DNA from: Rhodamnia argentea
Taxonomy: Eukaryota; Streptophyta; Magnoliopsida; Myrtales; Myrtaceae
Assembly: GCF_020921035.1 (NCBI RefSeq)
Contig: NC_063154.1
Span: 26,855,948 to 26,919,947, forward strand
Length of the DNA stretch: 64,000 bases
Direction: 5' to 3'
In this document: piece after piece, positions 50,701 through 61,358 of the stretch
How positions within the stretch are numbered: position 1 is the stretch's first letter
How the letters are laid out: each line of letters starts with the position of its first letter
The notes under the pieces: generated by a model
What the model was told of the DNA's origin: nothing
Database searches by the model: none
The model's input: only the letters and a program-made list of their open reading frames with translations
Translations under genes and position numbers: made by a program

Positions 50701-52390
50701 GAAGCATTCCATACCTCTGGCTGTTCCCAAAATGTGCAGTTGCAGTTCATCATGGGGGAAGGTTAGGTGTTTCATCATTATCCACTAGTTCTGTAGTTAC
50801 AGTATTAGCGCTACAACTCCCTCCTCTGACTTGTGCTGCACTGTTCTCTGTTAATGAATGTTAGTGGGTCAACCGCGGCAGCACTTAAAGCTGGTATTCC
50901 CCAGGTTAGTTGTGAAGTTGACATCTTACTCATATTTGTGGTCTTAGAATCGCTTCATTGCTTGATTGACTTATTTGTGAACCATACCTTTGAAGTTGCA
51001 TAAGGTTCTCAAGAAATAAAGCATGTGCCCCTTTTTATACGGTGGATCATGTAAAAAAGACATTGTGGTAATTGTAGGAGAAAGCGTCAACTGGAATCTC
51101 GAATGAAGGCTTTCTGTGATTGTATCTGCTATTAGGGGCAAAAATTGCTGCAAATGTTTTAACTTAATAAACAAAATGATGACGTGAGAGACATGACCAG
51201 GGTGTCGATTATCCTTTTTTTTTTTTTTTTTCGGGGGGGAGGGGGGACACATTGAAGTTCTTACTTGTCTTCTATCATCACGAATGCAATTATAGTACTA
51301 TCAACATGTAAGGACAGGAGATTATCCTAATTTTTTTCTTCTCTATTTAAGTCCTGAATTAGCCCAAACGTGTCAGACAGGTCATGTGAAAAAATTGTAA
51401 GTACAACCTCAATTTTCCGAACCCCCAGACTATTGGGAATCATGGATGTAATTTTCCACAATGGGAACATTTCAATCTTAGTTTCAGCCACCATTAAAAA
51501 TAAATTACAAAGGAACTCTGAATTCTTACTGTCTTTTTAGAGCTTATTAGTTTACATCAAATATACAAAAATCTAATGCGCCATTGCTTGCCTGCAATAA
51601 GATTTGTCACCTTCTGTTCTTTTTTTTGGTATGTCGATTTGGATGTTTGAAGAGCAACGCTTGTTTCCATTCTCGGGCTTCATGCACCTTTTCATTTTGA
51701 GTGATTATGCTCTCTTTCTCCCATGATATTAGGTAATTTGTCCATTTCTCCTGGATCAATTCTACTGGGCTGAGAGGATGTTCTGGCTTGGGGTGGCCCC
51801 AGAACCACTTAAAAGGTGCCATTTGCTCCCGGAAAGTACTGATGGCATGTGCATTATGGAGGCCGCAAATGTGTTTACAGGCTCCATACACACTGCACTT
51901 TCTGCTACAGTCCAAGCACGTGCTGCAGATATATCTTCACAAATTGCTCACCAGGTAATTAACTGTCATGCTTGGTTATCCTAGATGCATATACTAATCT
52001 GCTAGTAGAATGTTCAGGATTCACACACTGGCTTGCTGTTAATTTCACTGGCCTTGGTCCTGTCACTGGTCAAATGGCCCTTTTTGGTGGCTGGCTGGTG
52101 GTGTTTAAAGTGGGATGTTAAGTTTTGCCACTTGAGCCTCATTTGATGTTGCATCAAAGACTCGGTTACACAAATCGAGCAAATTAGCAGATTTGATTGC
52201 ACAAAAGAAAATTTCTATGATGAAATTGAGAAGCTGCAAGTCAGAGGACCAACATTCTTCTTGAGCCTTATCATATGTTCCTTTACTACATGGTTCAATA
52301 AAACAAGATTGACAAAGTTTAATTGTCGTCAATTCTTAGGATGGAGTTTCGGAGGCTGTGAAGATTCTGGAAAGGGAGATATGTTGTTAA
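44763..52390 (+). CDS. UDP-glycosyltransferase, sterol glucosyltransferase-like
   Basis: Predicted to move a sugar from a UDP-sugar to a lipid-like acceptor such as a sterol; the substrate is not proven. Fifteen exons: 44763-44864, 44977-45048, 45272-45365, 45508-45650, 46033-46103, 47090-47171, 47326-47427, 47566-47621, 48575-48609, 49026-49251, 49603-49818, 50702-50761, 50865-50904, 51733-51954 and 52340-52390, giving 523 residues. The N-terminal domain starts with the FGTKGDVFPIAAIAAAF loop typical of sterol glucosyltransferases. The C-terminal sugar-nucleotide site is HHGGSGSTAAALKAGIPQ (about 416-433), then PFLLDQFYWAERMFWLGVAP. There is no signal peptide or membrane segment. The intron after exon 10 has a GC donor (AG then GCAAGT). 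The length matches an uncharacterised Arabidopsis relative of the UGT80 group. Confidence 0.92.
47749..47784 (+). other. G-quadruplex-prone G tract in an intron
   Basis: A run of about 13 G, then T, six G and a series of GGT units lies on the transcribed-sense strand of the intron between exons 8 and 9 of the glycosyltransferase gene. It satisfies the simple four-run G-quadruplex pattern. Confidence 0.7.
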
Positions 52391-54231
52391 GGTGGAAGGC
52401 TCCTTAAAGTGTACAACATATATCCTGTAATGAAATGGACTGTATTCTGGACAATATGTATGTTTTGGGGGTTGGGGTATTTTGTTCTCATAGTGGGGCA
52501 GTAGATGCAGGGATGGAAACAAAAGGAAAAGAAAAAGAAAGAGGGCACAAGTTATAAAAGCACACTAGACATGAATTGCCATTAGATCTTGAAAAGTTTT
52601 TTGAAAAGGAGCAACTGTGTTTGGATGTCTAGAATACTTTTAAATGATTAGAAACATTGTTTCGGTGCAATTAAGAATTACCGGTAGACAAAGAAGAATC
52701 GAACAAGAAATTGATTTTATGGCTCTTCAACTGACCACAAGAGTCAACCCCACAAGGCTTCCCTTTTGGCCAACCACCACTCGATTGATGACCCAGAAGG
52801 GACAACGCAACCCTCTGGAGCTCCACATGACGTTACTTCCACAGCGTGGAGAGGAAAGTGTGTTATGGTTGAGCAGTACGCCAAAAAAAATCGCCATGAG
52901 AAAAGATGAAACCAAGAAAGTACTCGAAAAGAGGCGGCAAAGGAATCAAAATGGGGACTGAAAACTCCATATCCATACCTGAGATGATAGTGGAATCATT
53001 GATCTTACCGTGGGCATCCACCGAAGACCTACTTAAGATTAAGGTCATGCATGTGAAATGGATTTGGATCGAAAAGATTACTTTGATCGGAGTGGCGACA
53101 TCGTTTGGAGGGAGTGCCATGTTGTTTATTTACTAGCCAAATGCCCGCTCAATGCTCGGATTAGGAAATATGACACAAGTGATCTCTAATTTTGATCCAA
53201 TGTGCAAATTTTTTTTTTTTGTTAAATGTGCAATTCAATTTGTTAAATATAATCCCTGGATTATTACCAAATATATAATGTTGAATTAGGAATATAGATT
53301 TCCACATGGGGTATTGTCAAAGAAAAACTCAAAATGAAATCTCCAACAGAGGCCACCAATCAAATAAACAACAGAGATCCTTAGACGATGCTCTCCATGT
53401 ATAATAATCAACATCATCAAATAACACGTCTATGGATTGTTTGAGCAAACGGAAGGATAATGTTGAACATTTACCTATAGTTTAAGAATCACATAAATTA
53501 AAATTTAAAGATGAAAAAACATGTTGGGCCAAAATTCAGAAAGTCGTTTCCCTTCCGGATTAGAATCCTTGAACAAAGATTAGAGATACAAGAGTCAGGA
53601 ACCTCCACACCATCACTAGCATTAAGTTAAGAGTTGCACGTTTGTGTTATCTGATCCGATCCAACTGCGGGTATTCTTCCATTTAACTCTTTGACGGTCC
53701 AAGGTTCTCGCAAACAGCTTTCTGTCGCCACTGAAGCCTAAAAAGGCAATAAATCACACATCACCCAAGCGGGGAAAAAATCTCAGAGTCCATGACTATG
53801 AAAAGTTCTAGAAAAGAGCTCAACGTTCTCTTGCAGATGATAGATCAATGTGGCTACATGTTAGAAGAAAATGAAGATGGGAAGCAGAATAAAAGATGCA
53901 GAGGACAATTAAATTCTGACTAAAAAAATTGAGCTTTCCCTGAAAAAATAACCTACGTTGTCTGACATTCTTTTGTGTTATTCTTATCCCATTTACTAGC
54001 TTCTACATATAAAGGTGTAGATAACTTAATGTTACCACTACTATACAAGCTTATGTGCTATTTTGTTTTACCCCCTCAATTTGCATCTGGTATTACTCTT
54101 AAAGAAAGAAAAATAATCTTGTCCACCAGTCAGGCATGATGCAACTGGGTTCGCAGGGGTGAGGCATACTGCACGATTCTTTAGCATCTTCTATTAGGAT
54201 CTTAGTCCAAGCATCTTGTCAGTCAGCTGTG
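52391..54231. other. Spacer between convergent genes
   Basis: Holds the 3' ends of the glycosyltransferase (plus) and patatin-like (minus) genes. Frames at 52644-52961 and 52906-53136 are open but match no family I know. One contains a weak F-box-like phrase (IPEMIVESLILPWAS), too poor to call. Confidence 0.35.
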
Positions 54232-57200
54232 CTATGCAGAACCATTTTTAACCAAAGGAAAATCATCTTCAACTACTTCTGAAACTGGGTTGTCCTCAGC
54301 CCAGACTGCAGCATCAAGGTATCCAAGCTCAAACAGCCTGTCAAGGATCTCATCTTCTGCAGGTTCGAGCGCCCAGTTGAAAAGCTGACAAAACCCTATT
54401 GTCAGTTATCTTCACCATGGATAATCAAAACTTACTGCAGGAACTAAGATTACCTCTCTGGGGCTTGCCCTATGTTCTGGATTGCAATCGGGGCTGATCC
54501 CAATCCCTTGCAACCCTAGTTGAGTGGCTGGAAAGGCACAAACCCGGACCTGTAGGGGAAAAAACTGGGATAAAAATGACTCGTTCATGAGTAGCTTTTA
54601 TGACCAATTTGAATGGTCTAGCATGGACAATCACAGAAGACCTCATCCCACAGAAATAACCATCGTATCCAAATACTGGCAAATGTTACTCTCCAAAAGT
54701 TCTTAAGGGATCCTGAGAATATTCACTTTGCCACTTTCCAATACTGGCGAATGCAATTTGCAATACTAGTACTAGGGCCAAAAAAGGAACAATCCCTGCC
54801 TCAACTAGATGCTTGAATGCACTGCACAGGAAGTAATGATACTTTACCAGTCACCAAGCACGCTAAAACAAGAAGATATATCTATCAAACAGGCATGCAC
54901 CATGCAGTGAGACTTCGTGAGAACCACATTTATCGGTTACCAACAGGAAAAATGGGGGTAAAACAAGCCCAGATAAACACAGGAAACTGCTTTAAGGAAA
55001 GGATGAGAAAAACTAAAGAAATGCTGAAGCAATTCAAAAAGTTCCATGCTAAAGAGCTAGAGTATGCAAGTCCAAGAAGCAGTATTGCTACTGTTAAATT
55101 CTCCTTTTCATACTACCAAACAACAAACATATGTATGTCGTCTTGAGGATAAACATGTCCATGCCAAAACTGAGAGTCATCATCGATGGAGGTTAAGGAA
55201 AAAACTCAAGGTAAGCACCGGCGCTAAGTTACAGGTTGCCAAAACTAATCATGACATTTCCACTCAACTGATGGACATGGGAATCGACCTAAATGATTCT
55301 CACCAAGTAATTAGTCCACCCTTCTCCCAAATAGATCTCAACCACCTGACCACGTTTCATATTTTAGATGCTATGATGTAGAAACATGCGGTTTCTTTGG
55401 ATGCCAGGTAAACAGAGACAAGTTTAAATGATTTTTCAGGACAAATCAGCTCTCGCTCTTTAACATGCTAAAGAAATATAATACCCAAGCACATACAGTT
55501 TGAGCGGCAGATGTAGGTGGCATGAACAACGTCAGACCCCCGTCAATGCATAGTCGATTACGAAATAAAGTGGCTGGTCGTGGCGCGAGATATCTGCACC
55601 ATATTAGATCTCTCCATAAACTGCATTGGACAAGGCAATTTACTACAAAGACAAAAATTTAGCAACTATTCACCCCGGGATGAAGGAAGAAGTGAATACT
55701 GCATTGATAAGATCTTCTTTGGAGTCAAACTGATCCACCAGTAAACCCCTAGGCCTCCAAAGGATCTGGGTAACAGCAACTGCAACACCAAATCTTAAGA
55801 AGATGCTATAAATAATACTTGCATAAAATTAATAGCTCAATAAAAAAACAGTTTTAAGTGGTGACTTTCATGAACTATCGCAAGCATAGGCCACTAGTCA
55901 AGTTCCTCTAATTGCATACAGAAGAGTAAGCTTAACGTTGAGAAGCCTTTCCGATCTAGTCCTGTAACCCCTAACAGTTCAATACAAACCTCTATCTATA
56001 GATGGTCTCAAGTAACAGTGAAAGGCGTAACAGCTGCAACATCCAACACATCTTCCAGTCACGGATACCACTTCACTCACTTATAACAATAAGCTTCAGT
56101 TCAAGACTTCTTCTATGTAGAAGCAAAATCTGCAACAGTCTATGAATTGGCACTGGTTATTAGAAATTTAATGCTCATGCTTTTGGAGACAAATCCTAAT
56201 TTCAAACCAAAGTAGGATGGACAAAAACAGGGAGTAAAAAGAGAATAGCTAGCTTATAGACGTTTGAAGACGAATAAGAGGAAATAGGGGACGAGCCATA
56301 ACCCTTCCTCCGGAGAGTAGCTTGCTTATAGATGTTTGAAGACAAATAAGAGGAAACAGTGGACCAAACCCCGAAACCCCGCCCCCCCCCCTTTTTTCCT
56401 TCAAGGAGTACTCCACATCGTGCAAGTGTACAACACAAGCAGTTTGACAAATCGAATACATTTGACAGAAACTCATACATAGTAAGACAAGGTATTGGAC
56501 TTTCAAGGATTATTTAGAGTTGGAATTAGGTTGGGATAGGCTCCGGCATAGCTATTTGTCAACTAAAAGTATACTAATACCCCAATACCTTTATCTACTA
56601 CTCCATCAGGCATTACCATTCATGTTTTGCTCCCATGAGCTAGTCACTTATGCTCTTCATTAAATTAACACAAACTCGATATCACATTGTCAGCATTCAC
56701 ACAACAACAAAGAAGTGCTAGATAGAGCACACAGGCAGCACGCAGAGAGAGAGAAGAGGGGATGAAAATGGAATTCGCACTTACTGCGGACCCTTCCATT
56801 GGACCTGGTATGAGCATCTTCAGGAAGGAACTTATCAAGCACATCACGAAGAACAGCCTAACACAACAAGCATAAGAAATGCCAATGTTTATGGAAAACA
56901 TAGTCATAAATTTCATAACAATGAGAATCGATGTCATGTTCTGTGGGGTGAAATGTCTTTGATGACAAAATAGAGTCCCGCAGAAACAGTGGATAATGAC
57001 AAAAACAGTATTCTTTTGGTCCGCACAAACTTTTTGACTCCTCATTTAACAAGATAACTGAGTAAAAGTTATGCCTACAACTATTGGGAAAGATTATATG
57101 GAGAAAAATAAAATTTAAGAAGTATCATGTGAAAAAATACAGTCCATACCCCGAGCCGAAAAGCAGTTCCTCTTCTGCGACAATCCTCAGCTAGTACCTT

Positions 57201-59091
57201 AGTAGCCATCAAAGCCCCTTCCATGCTGGCTCCAGAAGCAACCACTGCACATACTATGGCGCCAGCTGATGAACCAGCCAATGGTGTGGTTTCCTAATAC
57301 ACACAAAAAAAAAATCTTCAACCAAAGTAAAGACTAAGTCACTAAGTGCACAAGTGACATCACATGTACATAGAAACCCATGCAACACACAGGAAGCTAC
57401 TGGATACAAACAATAAAAAGAAATAAAGCAAGAGAAAAAAGTTAACTTTAGCCAATTAAGTTTGTAATATGTTAATAATCCTAGCAAACTACTTACTCAT
57501 TCTCAGTAATTAAAGCAGACTAGGGTAAAGAACACACCATAAAGGAGTTAACAGTTCACAGTAGTGACTCTACTAGTACATAACATAGATGTCATATCAA
57601 GCTATGAATCTTAAAGGATGTTGTAAAGTGAATCAGGAAATAGAATTTGCTAAAGTACCTCATTTTCCATGAGGTAATATTAACATAACCCTTTTGCTTC
57701 ATAAAGTAGTTTGGAGGCCAATGACAAAAGAATAATATCTTTCACATATATGTCCTAAATTTCTATTAATCAGCAATTCAAACACATGATTTGTTTCAAA
57801 CAAAAATTGGACTTCAACAGCAACAGAAGGTTGTCGACAAGTGCATATCAATAGATCATGAGTTTATGGTAGTAACTTCCATGAAACTGTTACAATACCA
57901 TACAAGAACCATGATAGTATAAGATCTTATGACTCAAACATCAAAAATAAGTTGAACCAATAGACTCATTTGAGTTTTGATATATTGGTGGGGAAATGAA
58001 CAATTCACAGTGACTTGCTAATCAATAGATTCACTTAATAGCTTCGTGGCATTTGGGCCATGAACTGCAAGATAGGAATTGAAAAATGTATCTGCTATGT
58101 ACCTAACTTAGACCAACGTGGTATTGCAACCTAAACGCCCATAGCTGGTTAAATAAAAGGAAGGGGATAGCACAAGTCAGACTTTACAGACAGTACAACA
58201 GATTGAAACATTTGACATCGCCAATCCCAAGTATACTCTCCTCATTGTCCTGATTAGTTACAGGCACATCAAACCCATTAAGAGGATCATCTTGCAAACG
58301 ATCAGCAAGTATACTCTCCTCATTGTCCTGATTAGGGTCATCTCATGAATTTGGCCGAACCAACCAAGACGTAAGCCACAATAAACTTCAGGCCTAACTC
58401 AACTTCCAATAACCACGCTTCAAGATCATTTCATATCCAATGAGCCAAGAAATATCTACCAAAGGACCAAAGTATTCCAGAGAAAACAAAATTGAACCTT
58501 GATATAGCCCTTCTCGATGAGGAATTGCGCGACCCCAAGATGGTATGGGAACAAGAGCCCGGCTGCCGAGAAGCTGAACCCGGGACTAGTCACCACTCTC
58601 CTCTTCTGCTCCGCCTCCACATCCTTAATCCTCTGCTCCCATATCACATCAGGCTCTATCTCGTCCTCAATCACGATGCCAATCCTCTCCTTACTGTCGT
58701 ACCCCGCGCTCCTCCCGCCGCCATTGACGCTCGCCCCGTTCGGACCGTCCCTGAGGAAGCCCGTCTCCGACCCGGCGCTCCCTTCCTTCCTGCTGTTGCG
58801 GCTCTTGATCAGCCGAGAAGCGATGCCGAGGAAGAGCTCCCCAGTGGCAATGGCGAACGATTTCTTGTCCGTCTGAGACGAATTGAGCTTCTGGGTCTGG
58901 TCTTGGCTTGGGTTTCGGTTCTGGGTCTCGTTCTGGCTCTGGTTCTGGCTCTGAGTGGAGGGTTTAGAAGAGAAGGCTAAGGTTTCGAGACGAGGAGGGA
59001 GGCGAGCGAAGGTGGGTCGGGAGGTCAGAGAAGGGAAAGGGTTGGCTTGGTGGGGAGAGAGATAGAGGGAGGAGAGGGAGGAGGGAGCCAT
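54232..59091 (-). CDS. Patatin-like phospholipase, likely plastid-targeted
   Basis: Predicted lipid acyl hydrolase with a Ser-Asp dyad. Seven exons join in phase: 59091-58498, 57293-57150, 56857-56785, 55779-55674, 55593-55497, 54549-54454 and 54384-54232, giving 420 residues. The first 60 residues are rich in Ser, Pro and Arg without acids, like a transit peptide, followed by a Gln/Asn/Ser low-complexity stretch. The patatin domain begins at FSFSAAGLLFPYHLGVAQFL. The nucleophile motif is GSSAG (Ser207) and the second catalytic motif is DGG (Asp323, in CIDGGLTLFMPP). The glycine-rich oxyanion loop is atypical (SAAG instead of GxGxxG). Between them are WRPRGLLVDQFDSKEDLINA and SSFIPGYLAPRP. 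The C-terminus is acidic. It probably acts on plastid lipids; the substrate is unknown. Confidence 0.92.
56248..56365. repeat. Imperfect tandem duplication, period about 74
   Basis: TTATAGACGTTTGAAGACGA and TTATAGATGTTTGAAGACAA, each followed by ATAAGAGGAAA, occur in tandem inside intron 3 of the patatin-like gene. A C run follows at about 56381-56391. Confidence 0.75.
58184..58342 (-). other. Open, coding-like duplicated segment in intron 1 of the patatin-like gene
   Basis: On the gene's own strand a 52-codon frame is free of stops between TGA and TAA. It contains NQDNEESIL twice (period 78 bases, copies at about 58306 and 58228 of the plus strand), joined by ADRLQDDPLNGFDVPVT. The composition looks like an acidic protein linker rather than intron. 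No matching domain is recognised. It may be a captured exon or a cassette exon. Confidence 0.35.
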
Positions 59092-60235
59092 GGAAATGAA
59101 AAAGGTTGCAGAGGTTTTGGCTCCACACTCTGTTCTGTTCTGGCTGTACAGGAAGTAGTTTTTGAAGTCGCCTTCTTTCTTTCCTTCTCTTATTTAAAAC
59201 CGATAGTGATATAACTAGTCTTCCTTCCCCAAATATCACATATTTTTTCCAATTTTTTTTTAATTCTTCAATACTTCGTATTATCAAAAATACTTCATTT
59301 TTTTATGTTTCAAGACTTCGAATTTTTTAAAACAAAAAAAAAAGTATCTCATAAAGATCTATTATTTCGATAGATTGAATACGCAAGGAAAACCCGACAT
59401 ATTAAGCACGCAATTATTATATCCGATTGCTCTTGAAAAGACTCCCGTTTTAGCAAATAATTGATAAGTTATTTTTTTTGGGGGAATGCATTAAATGCGG
59501 GAAAATTAAGAGAAAGCCCGCGTCAAATTTACATGATTAAATAAGGAATTACTCGACATATTGTTCGAATTATAAAATTCCCTTTAATGATTTTCATAAA
59601 ATCCATCCAATGGAACACGTGATTTTCGTGCGATGAGTATCCCTTGTCGTCCTTTTCGTGAAAATACTATAAAGACAAAATGCGTTTCTCGTTTGTTTCG
59701 GTTGGCGTTTTCTGTATGTTTGAGTGCGACTTACGTTTGGTTTTTTGCCGGGAGAGGGAGAGAGAGAGAGAAAGGCGGGCGGGCGGACTCTGCCAACCGA
59801 AACAACGTCCACAACCGGCGAATTGCGGTATTTCGGTTTTATATTATTTTCATCGATCGGAATTTTATATATTTGGAATTTTTCTCTCATGCCTTCTTTC
59901 ATATCGACGCCTCAGCTTTCCTCGCTTGTAAAGCCTAAATTTTCCGCCATCGACTCATTTATCATCGAGAATCAAGGAACGGATAGCCCGATGTTTCGAG
60001 CGTGTTTCGGGCCGGATGCCGATGTTGAGATTCTAACATACGCCACGCATATCGACATGGGAACATGGACTCGCGTCTCGGGCAATTAGTAATCCAAAGA
60101 TGGGCCAATACAAACACCGACGCATTGGCCCCATAGTCGAAATAATCTTAAAAACCTGTTCTCTGACTTTAGACATGGTTTTCCTTTAAAAGGCAGTAAA
60201 AATTTTGCTCTAACCCTTTAATTGGAGTATTAGAG
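59092..60235. other. Upstream region of the patatin-like gene and spacer
   Basis: Contains the 5' UTR and promoter of the patatin-like gene, then AT-rich spacer. Overlapping open frames at 59630-60090 around a GA-rich stretch show no family features and are not called. Confidence 0.35.
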
Positions 60236-60500
60236 TTTTTCACGTTATTTATGACTTCGTTTATTTTACGAAAAATGAATGATCTGAAAAAAAAAAATTA
60301 TAAAAATGACCGTTTGATCAATTGAAATAATTAGTCAATAAAAAATATTTTCAATATCAATAATAATTTATAATTAAATATTTAGATGAATAATGAAAAT
60401 ATTTTTTGTTTATTGACTTTTGTAAACTATACAAGCATTATTTTTTTAAAAAAATATATTCTTTAAATTATTTATTTTTCGCGAAACAAAGTGGAGCTCG
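60236..60500. repeat. MITE with terminal inverted repeats
   Basis: Left end TTTATTTTACGAAAAATGAA and right end ATTATTTATTTTTCGCGAAA are imperfect inverted repeats around an AT-rich core of about 200 bases. The left half matches the element at 1-215. Confidence 0.6.
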
Positions 60501-60687
60501 TTGTTTAAAAGAAAATTTGGTCCTCGGAATGCGTTGAACAGCGTAAGGCTAACCATATCAAGTCTCTACTGCTCAACAGCATTACAGAAAACTAAGTTGA
60601 AATCCAGTATACCCGAAATGTTGAAGACCCTTTCCCATTATGCAGGTCTTACAATCCACTTACGAGTCGAACAGATTGGAATCCAGT

Positions 60688-61358
60688 TTAAAAGCAACTT
60701 CTGTACCTTAGTATCTCAATGCCCAAATAATCAAGAGGACCAGGAACTGCAACATGAGGCTTCCCGACTTTCACACGAACAGCCGTTATCCGGGGGAATT
60801 TTGCCAGAGCAGTGGACGCAATGTGCTCTGCCACCGCCTCTAGAAGATTCTTGGGCGGTCCTTCCACGACTTCCTTCACTATGCTGTCAATTAGATAGGA
60901 AGTACACTTGGGAATGGTTCATACAATCGATCAAAACTCAAGATAAGTATAATGCTGCTAGCAGTGGAGGAGGCACTCTTGCTATTTAATCATTCATTGC
61001 GATCAACCGAAGTCATGGCCCAATTAAACAAGTTCAAACAAACAATAGCATGAGTATTTGGAGGCAAGAACTTGGCAAGCAAATCAACTTTCACACAGAC
61101 AACATTCTTCAAGGCATTTGGACTTACCCTACTAAATAAGCTTCAAGTGACTCACCGATAGATGTCAGTGTAACTGACAGTATCAGACAACACGTCCGAC
61201 TTTCCAGCTGCCTGGAGATCCATCCAAGCATCTACATCAATCAAAAATTTCTGACCTAGTTTCCTCTCTTCTGACTTCACCCCATGGAAGCCATGGAACA
61301 ACAAGCCTCTCAATATGAGCTTGTCACCCCTCAACACCTCGAGGTTTTCCATCGACAT
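60688..61358 (-). CDS. FOLB: Dihydroneopterin aldolase (folate synthesis)
   Basis: Cleaves 7,8-dihydroneopterin to 6-hydroxymethyl-dihydropterin and glycolaldehyde (EC 4.1.2.25), an early cytosolic step of folate synthesis. Two exons, 61358-61156 and 60883-60688, give 132 residues, close to the plant norm. Family features: LILRGLLFHGFHGVKSEERK (with the conserved Glu), the VSYTDIY tyrosine motif, NLLEAVAEHIA, then VRVKVGKPHVAVPGPLDYLG with the conserved Lys. The ATG at 61358 is preceded by TTTTGTCAGGA, an acceptor-like sequence, so a 5' UTR intron is likely. A second ATG two codons on (61352) is an alternative start. There is no transit peptide. Confidence 0.92.

Noticed and set aside
52906-53136. 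Possible F-box fragment
   Set aside because: Only one weak phrase resembles an F-box. The rest has no family pattern and no start context or introns.
58492-58980. 162-codon plus frame opposite exon 1 of the patatin-like gene
   Set aside because: It is the antisense shadow of a GC-rich coding exon.
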